From Deltaproteobacteria bacterium (GTDB taxonomy: Bacteria; Myxococcota_A; UBA9160; JAFDET01), in contig JAFDET010000089.1 in assembly GCA_019310195.1 (NCBI GenBank), forward strand, positions 1 to 16,233: a stretch of DNA of 16,233 nt, read 5' to 3'. Under the pieces are notes generated by a model. It saw nothing but the letters and a program-made list of their open reading frames with translations, was not told the origin of the DNA and did not search any database. Positions 1 to 7,736 of this stretch are shown in pieces. The stretch's first letter is position 1. The number at the start of each line of letters is the position of its first letter. A program made the position numbers and the translations under genes.

Positions 1-2
1 AC

Positions 3-170
3 CCCTGCAACCTCTTCACGGACGAGCCGGTCTCCATGGGGAACGTCAACGAGAAACCGTTCCTGGACATCTGGTTCGGCGAGAAGTTCGAAGCCTTCCG
101 GCGCATGCTGCGCCAGGAAGGCGGCCTGCTGCCCATCTGCAACCGCTGCTGCCAGCTCACGGAGAGCTGA
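3..170 (+). CDS. Radical SAM protein, C-terminal SPASM-like fragment (5' end outside window)
   Basis: The frame beginning at base 3 is open from the window edge to TGA at 168-170 and encodes 55 residues starting PCNLFTDEPVSMGNVNEK. The Cys near the left edge, the GNVNE stretch, a DIWFGEKFEAFRRML segment and the closing ICNRCCQL cysteine cluster match the end of a SPASM domain. That domain is the auxiliary 4Fe-4S binding region at the C-terminus of many radical SAM enzymes, where a Pro-Cys, then Gly-Asn, then 'iW...f...R' and a final CxxC occur in this order. The radical SAM core (CxxxCxxC) would lie upstream, outside the window, so the substrate cannot be told. Its stop codon sits in a GC-rich inverted repeat at 169-188, and the next gene starts 79 bp later, so it is probably a separate unit from the DUF3604 gene. 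Confidence 0.75.
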   Translation, partial: PCNLFTDEPVSMGNVNEKPFLDIWFGEKFEAFRRMLRQEGGLLPICNRCCQLTES

Positions 171-188
171 GGCCGGCCGCGCGGCCTC
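169..188 (+). terminator. GC-rich inverted repeat after the radical SAM stop (possible terminator)
   Basis: GAGGCC (169-174) pairs with GGCCTC (183-188). The intervening bases are part of a perfect 12-bp palindrome, GGCCGCGCGGCC (175-186). The repeat begins inside the stop codon. No T-run follows, so as an intrinsic terminator it is weak; it could equally be an mRNA 3'-end stabiliser or chance in GC-rich DNA. Confidence 0.25.
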
Positions 189-249
189 GCGTGGCATACT
201 GGGTTCCCCTTCCACTGCACCGCGGGGAATCCAAACCCGGGAGATCTGC

Positions 250-2277
250 ATGCGCCGTGATACGCGAAGAGGACTCGCCGGGGCCCTCCTGCTTCTGGTC
301 TGGACGGGCTGCTCGGAAGACACCGGGCAGGCCTCCGCCCCTGAAGCAGACGCCGAATACCAGATGCGCGGGACCGGCGGCGGACCCGTCTTCGAAGCTT
401 CCAACGACACGCTCGTCCTCCGCCCGCCGCCCCCCAACCCCGATCGAACGGCCTTCTTCGGCGACCTGCACGTTCACACCACCTACTCCTTCGACGCCTT
501 TGCCTTCGGCACCCTCGCCACGCCCTACGACGCCTATCGCTATGCCAAGGGAGAAGCGATCCAGCATCCCGCGGGCTTCGAGGTCCAACTGCGGCAGCCC
601 CTGGACTTCTACGCCGTGACGGATCACGCCATGTTCCTGGGCGTGGTGAAGGCTGCGGCCGACACGTCGACCGCGTTCTCGAAGCTCGCGCTGGCCGAGC
701 CGCTCCACGACCTGAACGCGCCGGACAACATGGGCCTGCTCAGCCTGCCGGGCCGCCTCAAGGCCTTCTCGACGTTCCTCGGGGAGGCTACCGCCGGCAT
801 CCGCGAGGGAACGATCGACCGCGAGAGTGTGCTCGAGATCACGCGCGCCGCCTGGCGAGACATCGTGGACGCAGCCGAGCTCTTCAACGACCCGGGGAAT
901 TTCACGACCTTCATCGGCTTCGAGTACACGTCCTCGACCGACGATCGCGGGAACCTGCATCGCAACGTCCTCTTCGAGAGCGGCGAGGAGGTCCCGGCGG
1001 TTCCCTTCTCGCGCTTCCACTCCCAGAATCCGGAAGGGCTCTGGGAGTGGATGGACGGCTTGCGGGCGCAGGGCATCGAGAGCCTGGCGATTCCGCACAA
1101 CTCGAACGGCTCCAACGGCCAGATGTTCAAGCTGGTGGATTGGGCCGGCAACCCGATGGACGACGCGTACGCCGAGCGGCGGATCCGCAACGAACCCCTG
1201 GTCGAGATCACCCAGGTGAAGGGAACGTCGGAGACCCACCCCTCGCTCTCGACGAAGGACGAATGGTCGGACTTCGAGATCATGCCCTACCGGGTCGCCA
1301 CGATGCAGCCGAGCGAGCCGGCCGGAAGCTACGTGCGAGACGCGCTGCGGCGCGGGCTCGCCCTGGAGAGCCGCGGGGTCACGAACCCCTACGAGTTCGG
1401 ATTCATCGGTTCCAGCGACACCCATACCGGTGCGATCTCCGATGACGAATCCAACTACTTCTCGAAGGTGGGGCTGATGGACGCCACCCCGGAGCTGCGC
1501 GGCTCGGTTCCCCTGTCCACCCTGCTCTCGCTCGCCATCCGGTTCGGGGCGCCTCCGATGCACAGCAAGGTCGATGGCCGCTCCTACATCCACGCCGCAA
1601 CGGCCACCTACGGTGCATCGGGCCTGGCGGGGGTGTGGGCGGAGGAGAACACCCGGGAAGCACTCTACTCGGCGCTCCGTCGCAAGGAGACGTTCGCGAC
1701 CTCGGGCCCGCGCATCCGGCTTCGCTTCTTCGCCGGCTACGGCTTCGAGGAGGGACTTCCGGAGGCGCCCGACGTCGTGGCGCGGGCCTACGCAGGCGGA
1801 GTGACCATGGGGAGCGACTTGCCCGCGAGCACGGGCGAGGCACCGGGTTTCCTGGTCTGGGCGCTGGCCGACCCGCAGAGCGCTCCCCTCCAGCGGCTCC
1901 AGATCGTGAAGGGCTGGCTGGACGCGGACGGGGAGACCTTCGAAGCCGTCTACGACGTGGCCTGTTCGGGCGGGGCTCCGGTCGATCCGGGCACGCACCG
2001 CTGTCCCGACAACGGGGCCCGGGTCGATCTGTCGGATTGCAGCATCTCCCCCGAGGCGGGCGGCGCACAACTGCGCGCCCTCTGGCGCGACCCCGAGTTC
2101 GAGCCCGGCGCCCGGGCCTTCTACTACGCCCGCGTGCTCGAGAACCCCACCTGCCGCTGGTCCACCTGGGACGCGCTGCGCGCGGGCGTGGCCCCGCGCT
2201 CCGACCTGCCGAAGACGATCCAGGAGCGGGCCTGGTCCTCCCCGATCCAGTACCGCGCCGTCCGAGACGGCTCGTGA
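250..2277 (+). CDS. DUF3604 family lipoprotein (PHP-like putative metallohydrolase)
   Basis: 675 aa. The ATG at 250 follows GGGAGA with good spacing. Residues 1-20 form a lipoprotein signal peptide (basic MRRDTRR, hydrophobic GALLLLVW) ending at Cys21; the lipobox is atypical, with Trp at -3 (W-T-G-C). The rest is DUF3604: FGDLHVHTTYS (70-80, His74 and His76), YAVTDHAMF (121-129), the IPHNSNGSNG loop (281-290), FIGSSDTH (385-392) and FATSGPRIRLRFF (482-494). DLHxHT, TDH and SDTH resemble metal ligands of PHP/amidohydrolase-type enzymes. The family is biochemically uncharacterised, so the substrate is unknown. The protein is expected to be anchored in the envelope, facing the periplasm or surface. 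Its stop overlaps the start of the metallo-beta-lactamase-fold gene (GTGA, 2274-2277), so the two are probably co-translated. Family call is firm; function is inference. Confidence 0.9.
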   Translation: MRRDTRRGLAGALLLLVWTGCSEDTGQASAPEADAEYQMRGTGGGPVFEASNDTLVLRPPPPNPDRTAFFGDLHVHTTYSFDAFAFGTLATPYDAYRYAKGEAIQHPAGFEVQLRQPLDFYAVTDHAMFLGVVKAAADTSTAFSKLALAEPLHDLNAPDNMGLLSLPGRLKAFSTFLGEATAGIREGTIDRESVLEITRAAWRDIVDAAELFNDPGNFTTFIGFEYTSSTDDRGNLHRNVLFESGEEVPAVPFSRFHSQNPEGLWEWMDGLRAQGIESLAIPHNSNGSNGQMFKLVDWAGNPMDDAYAERRIRNEPLVEITQVKGTSETHPSLSTKDEWSDFEIMPYRVATMQPSEPAGSYVRDALRRGLALESRGVTNPYEFGFIGSSDTHTGAISDDESNYFSKVGLMDATPELRGSVPLSTLLSLAIRFGAPPMHSKVDGRSYIHAATATYGASGLAGVWAEENTREALYSALRRKETFATSGPRIRLRFFAGYGFEEGLPEAPDVVARAYAGGVTMGSDLPASTGEAPGFLVWALADPQSAPLQRLQIVKGWLDADGETFEAVYDVACSGGAPVDPGTHRCPDNGARVDLSDCSISPEAGGAQLRALWRDPEFEPGARAFYYARVLENPTCRWSTWDALRAGVAPRSDLPKTIQERAWSSPIQYRAVRDGS

Positions 2278-3212
2278 GACGGCGCTGGGCGGCCCTGGCA
2301 CTGGCGTTGCTGCTGGTGGCCTGGGGGTTCGCGGAGCGCCGCATGCTCGTCATCCAGGCCTTTGCGCTGCAGGATCCGCCCGGCCTGCTCGCCCCCTCGG
2401 AGGAAGGCCCCGGCGCGCGCTGGGTCGATGACTACTTCACCGTCGAACGCCTGGACGAACGCACCTACGCGATCGGCGAACCCCGCTACGCGCAGCAGAA
2501 CTTCAGCTACCTCATCCTGGGCTCCCAGCGGGCCGTACTCTTCGACGCCGGGCCCGGCATCCGCGACATCCGGCCCGTCGCCGAGTCCCTGACCGATCTG
2601 CCGATCACCTTCCTACCTTCCCACTTCCACTACGACCATCTGGGCCCTGCCGCCACGTTTGCACGCGTCGCCGTGGTCGACCTGCCGGGGCTCCGTGCCC
2701 GTGCGCCCGATGGAGAGCTGGCGCTCACGCGTGCGGAGCACCTCGGGTTCGTCGAGGACGTCCCCACACCCACCCTGAAGGTGACCGAATGGCTGGAGCC
2801 GGGGGCCGTTCTCGCGCTCGGGGAACGGGACCTGCTCGTGCTCTACACGCCCAGGCACACCGAGGACTCCATCTCCCTGGTCGATGTCGCGAGCGGCCTG
2901 GTCTTCTCCGGAGACTTCCTCTATCCGGGCCCGCTCTATGCCTTTCTGCCGAACAGCAGCATGGGCGACTACCTCGAGGGCGCGAATGCGGTCGTCGCCG
3001 CCGCCCCCGGGAGTGCACGCGTCCTGGGGGCGCATCGCGTGAAGCCGCCCGGCGCGCCCGTGCTCGACCTACAGGACGTGCACGACCTCCAAGCCACGCT
3101 GGAGTCCATCCGAGCCGGCACGATCTCCGGAGAAGGCGTCTACCCCGTGACGTACCCCGTCAACGAACGGGTCACGCTGCTCGCCGAGCCCCGCTGGCTG
3201 CAGCGCTGGTAA
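2274..3212 (+). CDS. Membrane-anchored metallo-beta-lactamase-fold hydrolase
   Basis: 312 aa. The frame stays open far upstream inside the DUF3604 gene, but protein-like sequence begins at the GTG at 2274, whose GTGA overlaps the preceding stop; this start gives a basic-hydrophobic N-terminus (MRRRWAALALALLLVAWGFA), a signal anchor or uncleaved signal peptide. The MBL fold is clear: a beta-strand lead-in at 77-92 (FSYLILGSQRAVLFDAG), HFHYDH at 117-122 supplying H117, H119, D121 and H122, His195 in TPRHTEDS (usually TPGHT, so a Gly-to-Arg change), Asp214 in FSGD and His254 in GAHR. This is a complete dinuclear zinc site. The substrate is unknown; family members cleave thioesters, phosphodiesters, lactones or sulfate esters. 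Coupling to a second predicted extracytoplasmic metalloenzyme suggests the pair processes one compound in the envelope. It faces the SDR gene convergently across 21 bp. Confidence 0.88.
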   Translation: MRRRWAALALALLLVAWGFAERRMLVIQAFALQDPPGLLAPSEEGPGARWVDDYFTVERLDERTYAIGEPRYAQQNFSYLILGSQRAVLFDAGPGIRDIRPVAESLTDLPITFLPSHFHYDHLGPAATFARVAVVDLPGLRARAPDGELALTRAEHLGFVEDVPTPTLKVTEWLEPGAVLALGERDLLVLYTPRHTEDSISLVDVASGLVFSGDFLYPGPLYAFLPNSSMGDYLEGANAVVAAAPGSARVLGAHRVKPPGAPVLDLQDVHDLQATLESIRAGTISGEGVYPVTYPVNERVTLLAEPRWLQRW

Positions 3213-3233
3213 GGGGCGCCGCGAAGCGCGCCG

Positions 3234-4025
3234 CTAGAGAGGCGGCGTAGGAACGCGGATCGCCGGGGCTTCCGCGCCGCCGTCCACCTGGAACACCTTC
3301 CCGGTCACCCAGGACGCAGCCGGCGAGAGCAGGAACACGGCGAAGGCGGCAATGTCCTCGACGCTGCCGGCCCGTCCCATCGGGGTCCCGTCCTCGAACA
3401 TCTTGCGCAGGGCGTCGTTGGTCAGGACCACCTCGAGCGCATCCGTGTCCACCCCGCCCACCGACAGGGCATTCACGCGCACCTTGGGGGCCACCTCCGC
3501 GGCCAGGTTGCGGGTCACCATGTTGAGCGCCGCCTTGCCGGCCGCATAGGCGACAAATCCCGTCTGCACCATGTCGCTCGACCGCGACGAGATGTTGACG
3601 ATCGCCCCGCCACCCGCCGTCTCGACCATCCGGGGGATGGCGAGCCGAGAGAGAAGGAAGGGAGCCGTTACGTTGAAACGAAGCGCGTTCTCGAAGAAGG
3701 CCTCGCTGGTCTCGAGCGCGGGCCGCGGTCCGGTCCCTCCCGCGTTGTTGACCAGGAAATCGATGCGCCCGAAGCGGTCGAGCGTCGATTCCACGAGGGC
3801 TTCCAGGTCGGCGGTCTGCATCACGTCGCAGCGCTGGGCGAGGGCCTCGCAGCCCCGTACTCGAATCGCAGCCGCCGTCTCCTCGATGTCGTCCTGGGTG
3901 CGCGCCGCGCAGACCACGTCGGCCCCCGCCTCCGCCAGCCCCAGCGCGATACCGCGCCCGATGCCCCGGCCCGCACCGGTGACGACGGCGACCCGGCTCG
4001 AGAGATCGAAGCGATCCAGGAGCAT
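3234..4025 (-). CDS. Short-chain dehydrogenase/reductase (SDR, FabG-like)
   Basis: 263 aa read from ATG at 4025 to TAG at 3234. The frame is open for hundreds of bases upstream but only as antisense-type sequence inside the neighbouring gene; this ATG is 8 nt after the upstream stop and starts right before the Rossmann fold. Classical SDR motifs are in order: TGAGRGIG cofactor loop (16-23), NNAG (93-96), Asn118, Ser147, and YAAGK with Tyr160 and Lys164, then a typical C-terminal VTGKVFQVDGG (240-250). An Arg after the second beta strand (CAARTQ, 39-44) suggests NADP preference, an inference. It would be cytosolic. It is the last gene of a four-gene operon and follows a DapB-like dehydrogenase, so both may act on one substrate class; the substrate is not deducible. 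Confidence 0.93.
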   Translation of the reverse strand: MLLDRFDLSSRVAVVTGAGRGIGRGIALGLAEAGADVVCAARTQDDIEETAAAIRVRGCEALAQRCDVMQTADLEALVESTLDRFGRIDFLVNNAGGTGPRPALETSEAFFENALRFNVTAPFLLSRLAIPRMVETAGGGAIVNISSRSSDMVQTGFVAYAAGKAALNMVTRNLAAEVAPKVRVNALSVGGVDTDALEVVLTNDALRKMFEDGTPMGRAGSVEDIAAFAVFLLSPAASWVTGKVFQVDGGAEAPAIRVPTPPL

Positions 4026-4033
4026 CCCGCTCG

Positions 4034-5098
4034 CTACCGGCCGCCGCGCAGGCTGGGGGCCGCACGGCCCGCCACCAGGGGCAGGTCCAGGTAGGTCTGG
4101 ACACCGGGCTCCGCCCGGCACACGTAGGGAATCGCGCTGACGCAGTGGGTCGCGGTGGCCACGATGCCCGGGTTGCGCTTCAAGCCCGCCGCGATCGACT
4201 CCGGGTGCAGGCCGTGGAACGTCACGGCGACGCTCGGGTCTCCCGTCACCTCCACCTCGAAACGCTCGCCCTCCGCGCCGAACGCCCAGGCGGGGTTCAG
4301 GTTCTCCTGCCCCATCAGCCAGTTGACCCGGACCGTGATCACCGGCTCTCCACCCACCGTCCCCTGCCACGTGAAGCGCTGGGCCGCGACGAGGCCTTCG
4401 CCGATGGGTCCGATCGGCGAGTCGATGGGCGCCGTTGCAACCGCCATTTCGTGGAGGGAGACCTTCTCCGGGTCGAGGGACATCCCCAGGGCGTCCGCCA
4501 CCATGTCGATCGATTGGAGGAACCCTCCACTCAGGATCGCGAGCATGGGGCTCGAGCGGGCCACTTCCGGCGTCTTGCCGAAGAGCATCACCTCCCGAAT
4601 GACCTCGACCGCGCCATAGGTGCGGATGTCGGAGAACTCCTCGGCCCGCACGTGCGTGATGCGCCCGGAGAGCGCCGACACCATCAGCGGGAAGCGCTCG
4701 GTGATACCACCCGGGTGGATCCCGGTGCCGTGAAGGGTCACGCCGCCCGTGCGACAGGCTTCCTCGACTGCAGCCGTGTCCAGCGCCTTCGGATAGAACC
4801 ATCCCAGCGGCGTGACCACGTTCTTGCCCGACTCGAGGATGCGCACGACCTCAGGCGTCTGCGCCAGCAGCGGTGCGTACAGGACGCAGTCGGCATCCAT
4901 CGCCAGAACCGCATCGGTGTCCGAGATGGCGGTCACGCCGACCGGCTCGCGGCCGATCAGCTCACCCACGTCCTTGCCCGCCTTCTCCGGGCTGTGAACC
5001 CAGCAGCCGACGAGCTCCAGCTCCGGATGGTCGAGGATCCCCTCGAGCGCGCCGCGCCCGACACCCCCCGTCGCCCACTGGATCACGCGATACGCCAT
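4034..5098 (-). CDS. DapB-like NAD(P)-dependent dehydrogenase (dihydrodipicolinate reductase-like)
   Basis: 354 aa. ATG at 5098 is preceded by a purine-rich AGGGGGA/GAGG stretch. The N-terminus MAYRVIQWATGGVGRGALEGI is a Rossmann fold with GGVGRG, followed by HPELELVGCWVHSPEKAGKDVGEL. This matches a family annotated as dihydrodipicolinate reductase-like or 2,4-diaminopentanoate dehydrogenase-like, widespread in mycobacteria and environmental proteobacteria. Typical DapB is about 270 aa and makes lysine precursors; this longer family is not thought to be the lysine enzyme and its substrate is mostly unknown. There is no signal peptide, so it is cytosolic. It lies 14 nt downstream of the lipoprotein gene and 8 nt upstream of the SDR gene, consistent with one transcript from the promoter near 7673. 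The oxidoreductase pairing hints at a small catabolic or detoxification step, by inference. Confidence 0.82.
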   Translation of the reverse strand: MAYRVIQWATGGVGRGALEGILDHPELELVGCWVHSPEKAGKDVGELIGREPVGVTAISDTDAVLAMDADCVLYAPLLAQTPEVVRILESGKNVVTPLGWFYPKALDTAAVEEACRTGGVTLHGTGIHPGGITERFPLMVSALSGRITHVRAEEFSDIRTYGAVEVIREVMLFGKTPEVARSSPMLAILSGGFLQSIDMVADALGMSLDPEKVSLHEMAVATAPIDSPIGPIGEGLVAAQRFTWQGTVGGEPVITVRVNWLMGQENLNPAWAFGAEGERFEVEVTGDPSVAVTFHGLHPESIAAGLKRNPGIVATATHCVSAIPYVCRAEPGVQTYLDLPLVAGRAAPSLRGGR

Positions 5099-5112
5099 GG
5101 CCTCAGATCCCC

Positions 5113-6801
5113 CTATTCCAGCGGGGTACCCGGGTCGAAGATCCGGTGGATCTCGAAGTCGGGATTCGACGGTGCAAAGAGGCGGCCATCGTGGATGACG
5201 GGCAGCACGAACTTCCTGCCATGGCCCTGCATCGGGATCCGCGCGACGACCTGGCCGTCGCGCACGCGGATTCCATGGATCGTTCCTTCCTCGTGACGCG
5301 AGCCCTCGACGACCCAGGCTGTCGCCCCATCATCCGAGCCGGAGTCCGACAGTGCGATTCGGCTGGGGTAGTGGCGAAAGCGCTCGACGGCCTCTTTGCT
5401 CTCCACGTCGGGGACCTGCCAGAACGGCTCGAGCCGGGGGACTCCATTCTCGACCCGGATCTTCAGAGCCACCACCCCCGCCGGGTGCGTCTCGTCGAAG
5501 TTGAAGGTCGCCACGAGCACGACGGGGACGCCGTCTGCCTCCGTCAGGGTGGGCTGCGTCACGATCATGCCGCGCCATTGGTTCCCGGTGCAGTCGTCGT
5601 CGGGGGCGCCGCAGAACTCCACGATCGTCTCGCGGTCGTAGAGAGTACCCATGTGGTCCGCATCGAGCAGGTAGACGCTGCCATCCTTGCCCGGCTGCAC
5701 GAAGACCGAGAGGCCTTCCTCGAGCCCGACCTTGATGGGTGCACACGACCCGAGGTCCGCATCCAGGAGCGCGTAGCATTCGAGGAACGTCTTCCCGTCG
5801 CACCTGCCGGAGGCGGGGCGCAAGGGCGGGTCACCCGGAAGCAGGCGGGGTACGAAGAGGTTGCGGCACGACGCCAGGCAGGCCTCGGAAGGCGCAATGG
5901 GGTCGAACTCCTCGCACAGCTGCGGGTCGCACCCCGAGTCGAAGCGCAGGCCGGGCTTCACGCGCATCAGGGTGTTGGCGTAGTCGCGCCGGCCGAGGTC
6001 GAGCTGTCCATTGCCCGTCGGCACGATCAGCTCGAAACCATCGGAGGTCGGGAAGATCTGCGGGCCCGCCGGGGTCCACACGCCCCCCCCGCAGATCATC
6101 TCGTAGGCGCCGGACCTCCCTGCGACGCCGCAGTCCGTTTCGGGGGTGACCAGGAGGGACGACGTGATCGCAGCGTCCGCTCCCGCGGACTTCCAGCGAT
6201 CCAGATCGATCTCGAATACCCAGCCGTGATAGGGCTGGATGGTGCCGGCGTTTCCAAACGATGCATAGACGTAGCCCAGGCTGGAAGGGCCGATGCGTCC
6301 GTGTGCCAGCGCCGCCCTGCCGAAGGCCGTAGCCGGATTGAAGTCGACCCATCCGGAGCCGTCGCTGGTGGGCTTGCGGGCCGTCAGCTCGATTTCCGGA
6401 AACGCCTCGTCGAACTCGCCGCTCGCGATGTCGATCACCGCGACGCGATGGCTCTTGCGCACCCCCGAGTCGCTCTCTTGCGTGTGATAGGAGACGACGA
6501 GTCGGCCGTCGACCGCAACCGGGGTGGCAAACAGGTAGGCGTCCTGTCCGGGCGGGGCCAGGAGCTGCAGCGTCCACCTGGGGAGAGTCGTCTTCGCCTC
6601 GAAGGCGGAGAGCTTCCCCCCCTCGTCGGCCAGGATCAGGGTCGATCCCGCCTGTGCTTCGACCAGAATCGGCGACGCGAAGAACTGCCCTGCGATGATC
6701 GTGGGCGAGCCTCCATCGCATCCCGCGCTCCCTAGCAACGGAACGGATGCCAGGAAGAGCAGGAGCGCCTGCGCGGCGCCGTGCCGGAGCGCCCCGCTCA
6801 T
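5113..6801 (-). CDS. Cysteine-rich lipoprotein with PQQ-like beta-propeller repeats
   Basis: 562 aa. ATG at 6801 overlaps the glycosyltransferase stop (ATGA, 6798-6801). The N-terminus is a lipoprotein signal (QALLLFLASVPLLGSAGC) with the lipid-accepting Cys at 28. Blade-like repeats such as GSTLILADEGGKLSAFEAK (52-70), DGRLVVSYHT (98-107) and DGSVYLLDADHMGTLYDR (373-390) are those of PQQ-dehydrogenase-type or BamB-like propellers, but no PQQ or metal site could be identified. Eleven cysteines at 224-404 (C224, C237, C291, C296, C308, C312, C333, C342, C353, C397, C404) suggest several disulfides in an inserted region, so an oxidising periplasmic or surface location. A binding or scaffold role is more likely than enzymology, by inference. 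It is the second gene of the minus-strand operon; translational coupling to a GT2 enzyme may mean it helps handle an envelope glycan. Confidence 0.78.
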   Translation of the reverse strand: MSGALRHGAAQALLLFLASVPLLGSAGCDGGSPTIIAGQFFASPILVEAQAGSTLILADEGGKLSAFEAKTTLPRWTLQLLAPPGQDAYLFATPVAVDGRLVVSYHTQESDSGVRKSHRVAVIDIASGEFDEAFPEIELTARKPTSDGSGWVDFNPATAFGRAALAHGRIGPSSLGYVYASFGNAGTIQPYHGWVFEIDLDRWKSAGADAAITSSLLVTPETDCGVAGRSGAYEMICGGGVWTPAGPQIFPTSDGFELIVPTGNGQLDLGRRDYANTLMRVKPGLRFDSGCDPQLCEEFDPIAPSEACLASCRNLFVPRLLPGDPPLRPASGRCDGKTFLECYALLDADLGSCAPIKVGLEEGLSVFVQPGKDGSVYLLDADHMGTLYDRETIVEFCGAPDDDCTGNQWRGMIVTQPTLTEADGVPVVLVATFNFDETHPAGVVALKIRVENGVPRLEPFWQVPDVESKEAVERFRHYPSRIALSDSGSDDGATAWVVEGSRHEEGTIHGIRVRDGQVVARIPMQGHGRKFVLPVIHDGRLFAPSNPDFEIHRIFDPGTPLE

Positions 6802-7646
6802 CGGGATCCGTGCTCCGCGCCGAGCGCGGCGGGTCCGAGTCGAGCCAGCCCCTTCTCGCAGCGCGATCGGCCGCTCCTCCTCACCTCATCGAGCCGTTCG
6901 TCGTTCGCGGGCGAGAACTCACGGGTCGGGTGCCAGATGTGGAATTGCAGCGCCAGGCCCTTCAGGGACTTGATCTCGAGTCCCAGGTTCCGGAAGCGGA
7001 TCTCGACGTCCGTATCCTCGCGGCCATACCCTTGATAGTCCTCGTCGAACCCGTTGATGGCTTCGAAATCCCGGCGTAGCGCCGAGAAGTTGCAGCCCTT
7101 CAGGTGGTCGAGCTCCTCCATCTTCATCAGTCGCCGCAGGGGTCCAGAGCGAACCCGAAAGCAGCGGTTCCTGCGCTTGCTGTCGCTGAGCAAGAGCTTG
7201 AGCCGGGGGCGATCGAAGAACCCGCGGGCCACCGTAGCGGGGAGGAGCGCACGGCTGAACTCCTCGCCAAGATCGAGTCGCCTGCCCGCCAGGTACCGCC
7301 CCGATTGGCTCTGCTCCAGATGATCCCGTACGAAGTCCCGATGGAGGATGCAGTCGCCGTCGGTCACGATGATGACGCGGCCGCGGGACTCCCGAATGCC
7401 CCGATTGAGGATCTTCGAACGTCGATAGCCCCGGTTCTCCTGCCAGACGTGCCGAACCGGAACGGGGCTTCTCGTGGCGAACTCTGCGATGCAGGCCTCC
7501 GACCCGTCGGTCGAGCCGTCGTCACAGAAGACGATCTCGAAGTCCTCGGTCGACTGGTGAAGCAATCCCTCGCTGGCGATTCGCAGGCTGTCCACCATGT
7601 TGTAGACGTTGACGAGGAGCGAGGCTGCGGGTCGAGGAGCGGTCAT
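6798..7646 (-). CDS. Family 2 glycosyltransferase with galactosyltransferase-type C-terminal domain
   Basis: 282 aa from ATG at 7646, with GGAAGG (plus 7655-7660) 8 nt upstream. It shows the GT-A fold of GT2 enzymes: a Val-Asn-Val-Tyr-Asn start strand (ASLLVNVYNMVDSL), FCDDGSTDGSE (40-50) for nucleotide binding, NRGYRRSKILNRGI (71-84), VTDGDC (94-99) as the metal-binding DxD, then GFDEDYQGYGREDTDVEIRFRNLG (from residue 199), the ED acceptor/catalytic motif of the Glyco_transf_7C domain seen in chondroitin-synthase-like enzymes, and FHIWHP (235-240) as the late His. No membrane helix is seen, so it acts in the cytosol or peripherally at the inner membrane, transferring a sugar from a nucleotide sugar. 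Donor and acceptor are unknown. It is the first gene of the minus-strand operon and divergent from an MsbA-like exporter; lipid-linked or surface glycan synthesis is plausible. Confidence 0.9.
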   Translation of the reverse strand: MTAPRPAASLLVNVYNMVDSLRIASEGLLHQSTEDFEIVFCDDGSTDGSEACIAEFATRSPVPVRHVWQENRGYRRSKILNRGIRESRGRVIIVTDGDCILHRDFVRDHLEQSQSGRYLAGRRLDLGEEFSRALLPATVARGFFDRPRLKLLLSDSKRRNRCFRVRSGPLRRLMKMEELDHLKGCNFSALRRDFEAINGFDEDYQGYGREDTDVEIRFRNLGLEIKSLKGLALQFHIWHPTREFSPANDERLDEVRRSGRSRCEKGLARLGPAALGAEHGSR

Positions 7647-7666
7647 CGGGCGGACCTTCCGGAGAG

Positions 7667-7683
7667 GCCGCTACCATAGCGGC
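7667..7683 (-). promoter_or_regulatory. 7-3-7 inverted repeat over the -10 of the glycosyltransferase operon
   Basis: GCCGCTA-CCA-TAGCGGC is a perfect interrupted palindrome in the 90-bp divergent region. On the minus strand its centre contains TATGGT (7678 to 7673), a fair -10 hexamer, about 26 nt before the ATG at 7646, with a GGAAGG Shine-Dalgarno (7660 to 7655) between them. It could be an operator overlapping the promoter or a 5' hairpin. No convincing -35 is visible. Confidence 0.4.
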
Positions 7684-7736
7684 TGTCGGGGCCTGGGCTA
7701 GCAGGAGATCCTCGTGGATCTGGGGTAGGTTGCGGC

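Noticed and set aside
195..200. CATACT as -10 of the DUF3604 gene
   Set aside because: The hexamer is fair and a 49-nt leader with Shine-Dalgarno follows, but no -35 is visible and a single weak hexamer is not enough to annotate.
157..2301. 714-codon open frame on the minus strand opposite the DUF3604 gene
   Set aside because: Arg/Gly/Val-rich composition with no family motifs; it is the antisense shadow expected in high-GC DNA where third positions are G/C.
3215..3247. Bidirectional terminator between the convergent MBL and SDR genes
   Set aside because: Short GC inverted repeats exist (GGCGC/GCGCC, CGCCGC/GCGGCG around the SDR stop), but no T-run follows on either strand and such repeats are frequent at this GC content.
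4873..6735. 620-codon open frame on the plus strand opposite the lipoprotein gene
   Set aside because: No recognisable domain and low-complexity translation; the minus-strand product has a signal peptide, lipobox and propeller repeats.
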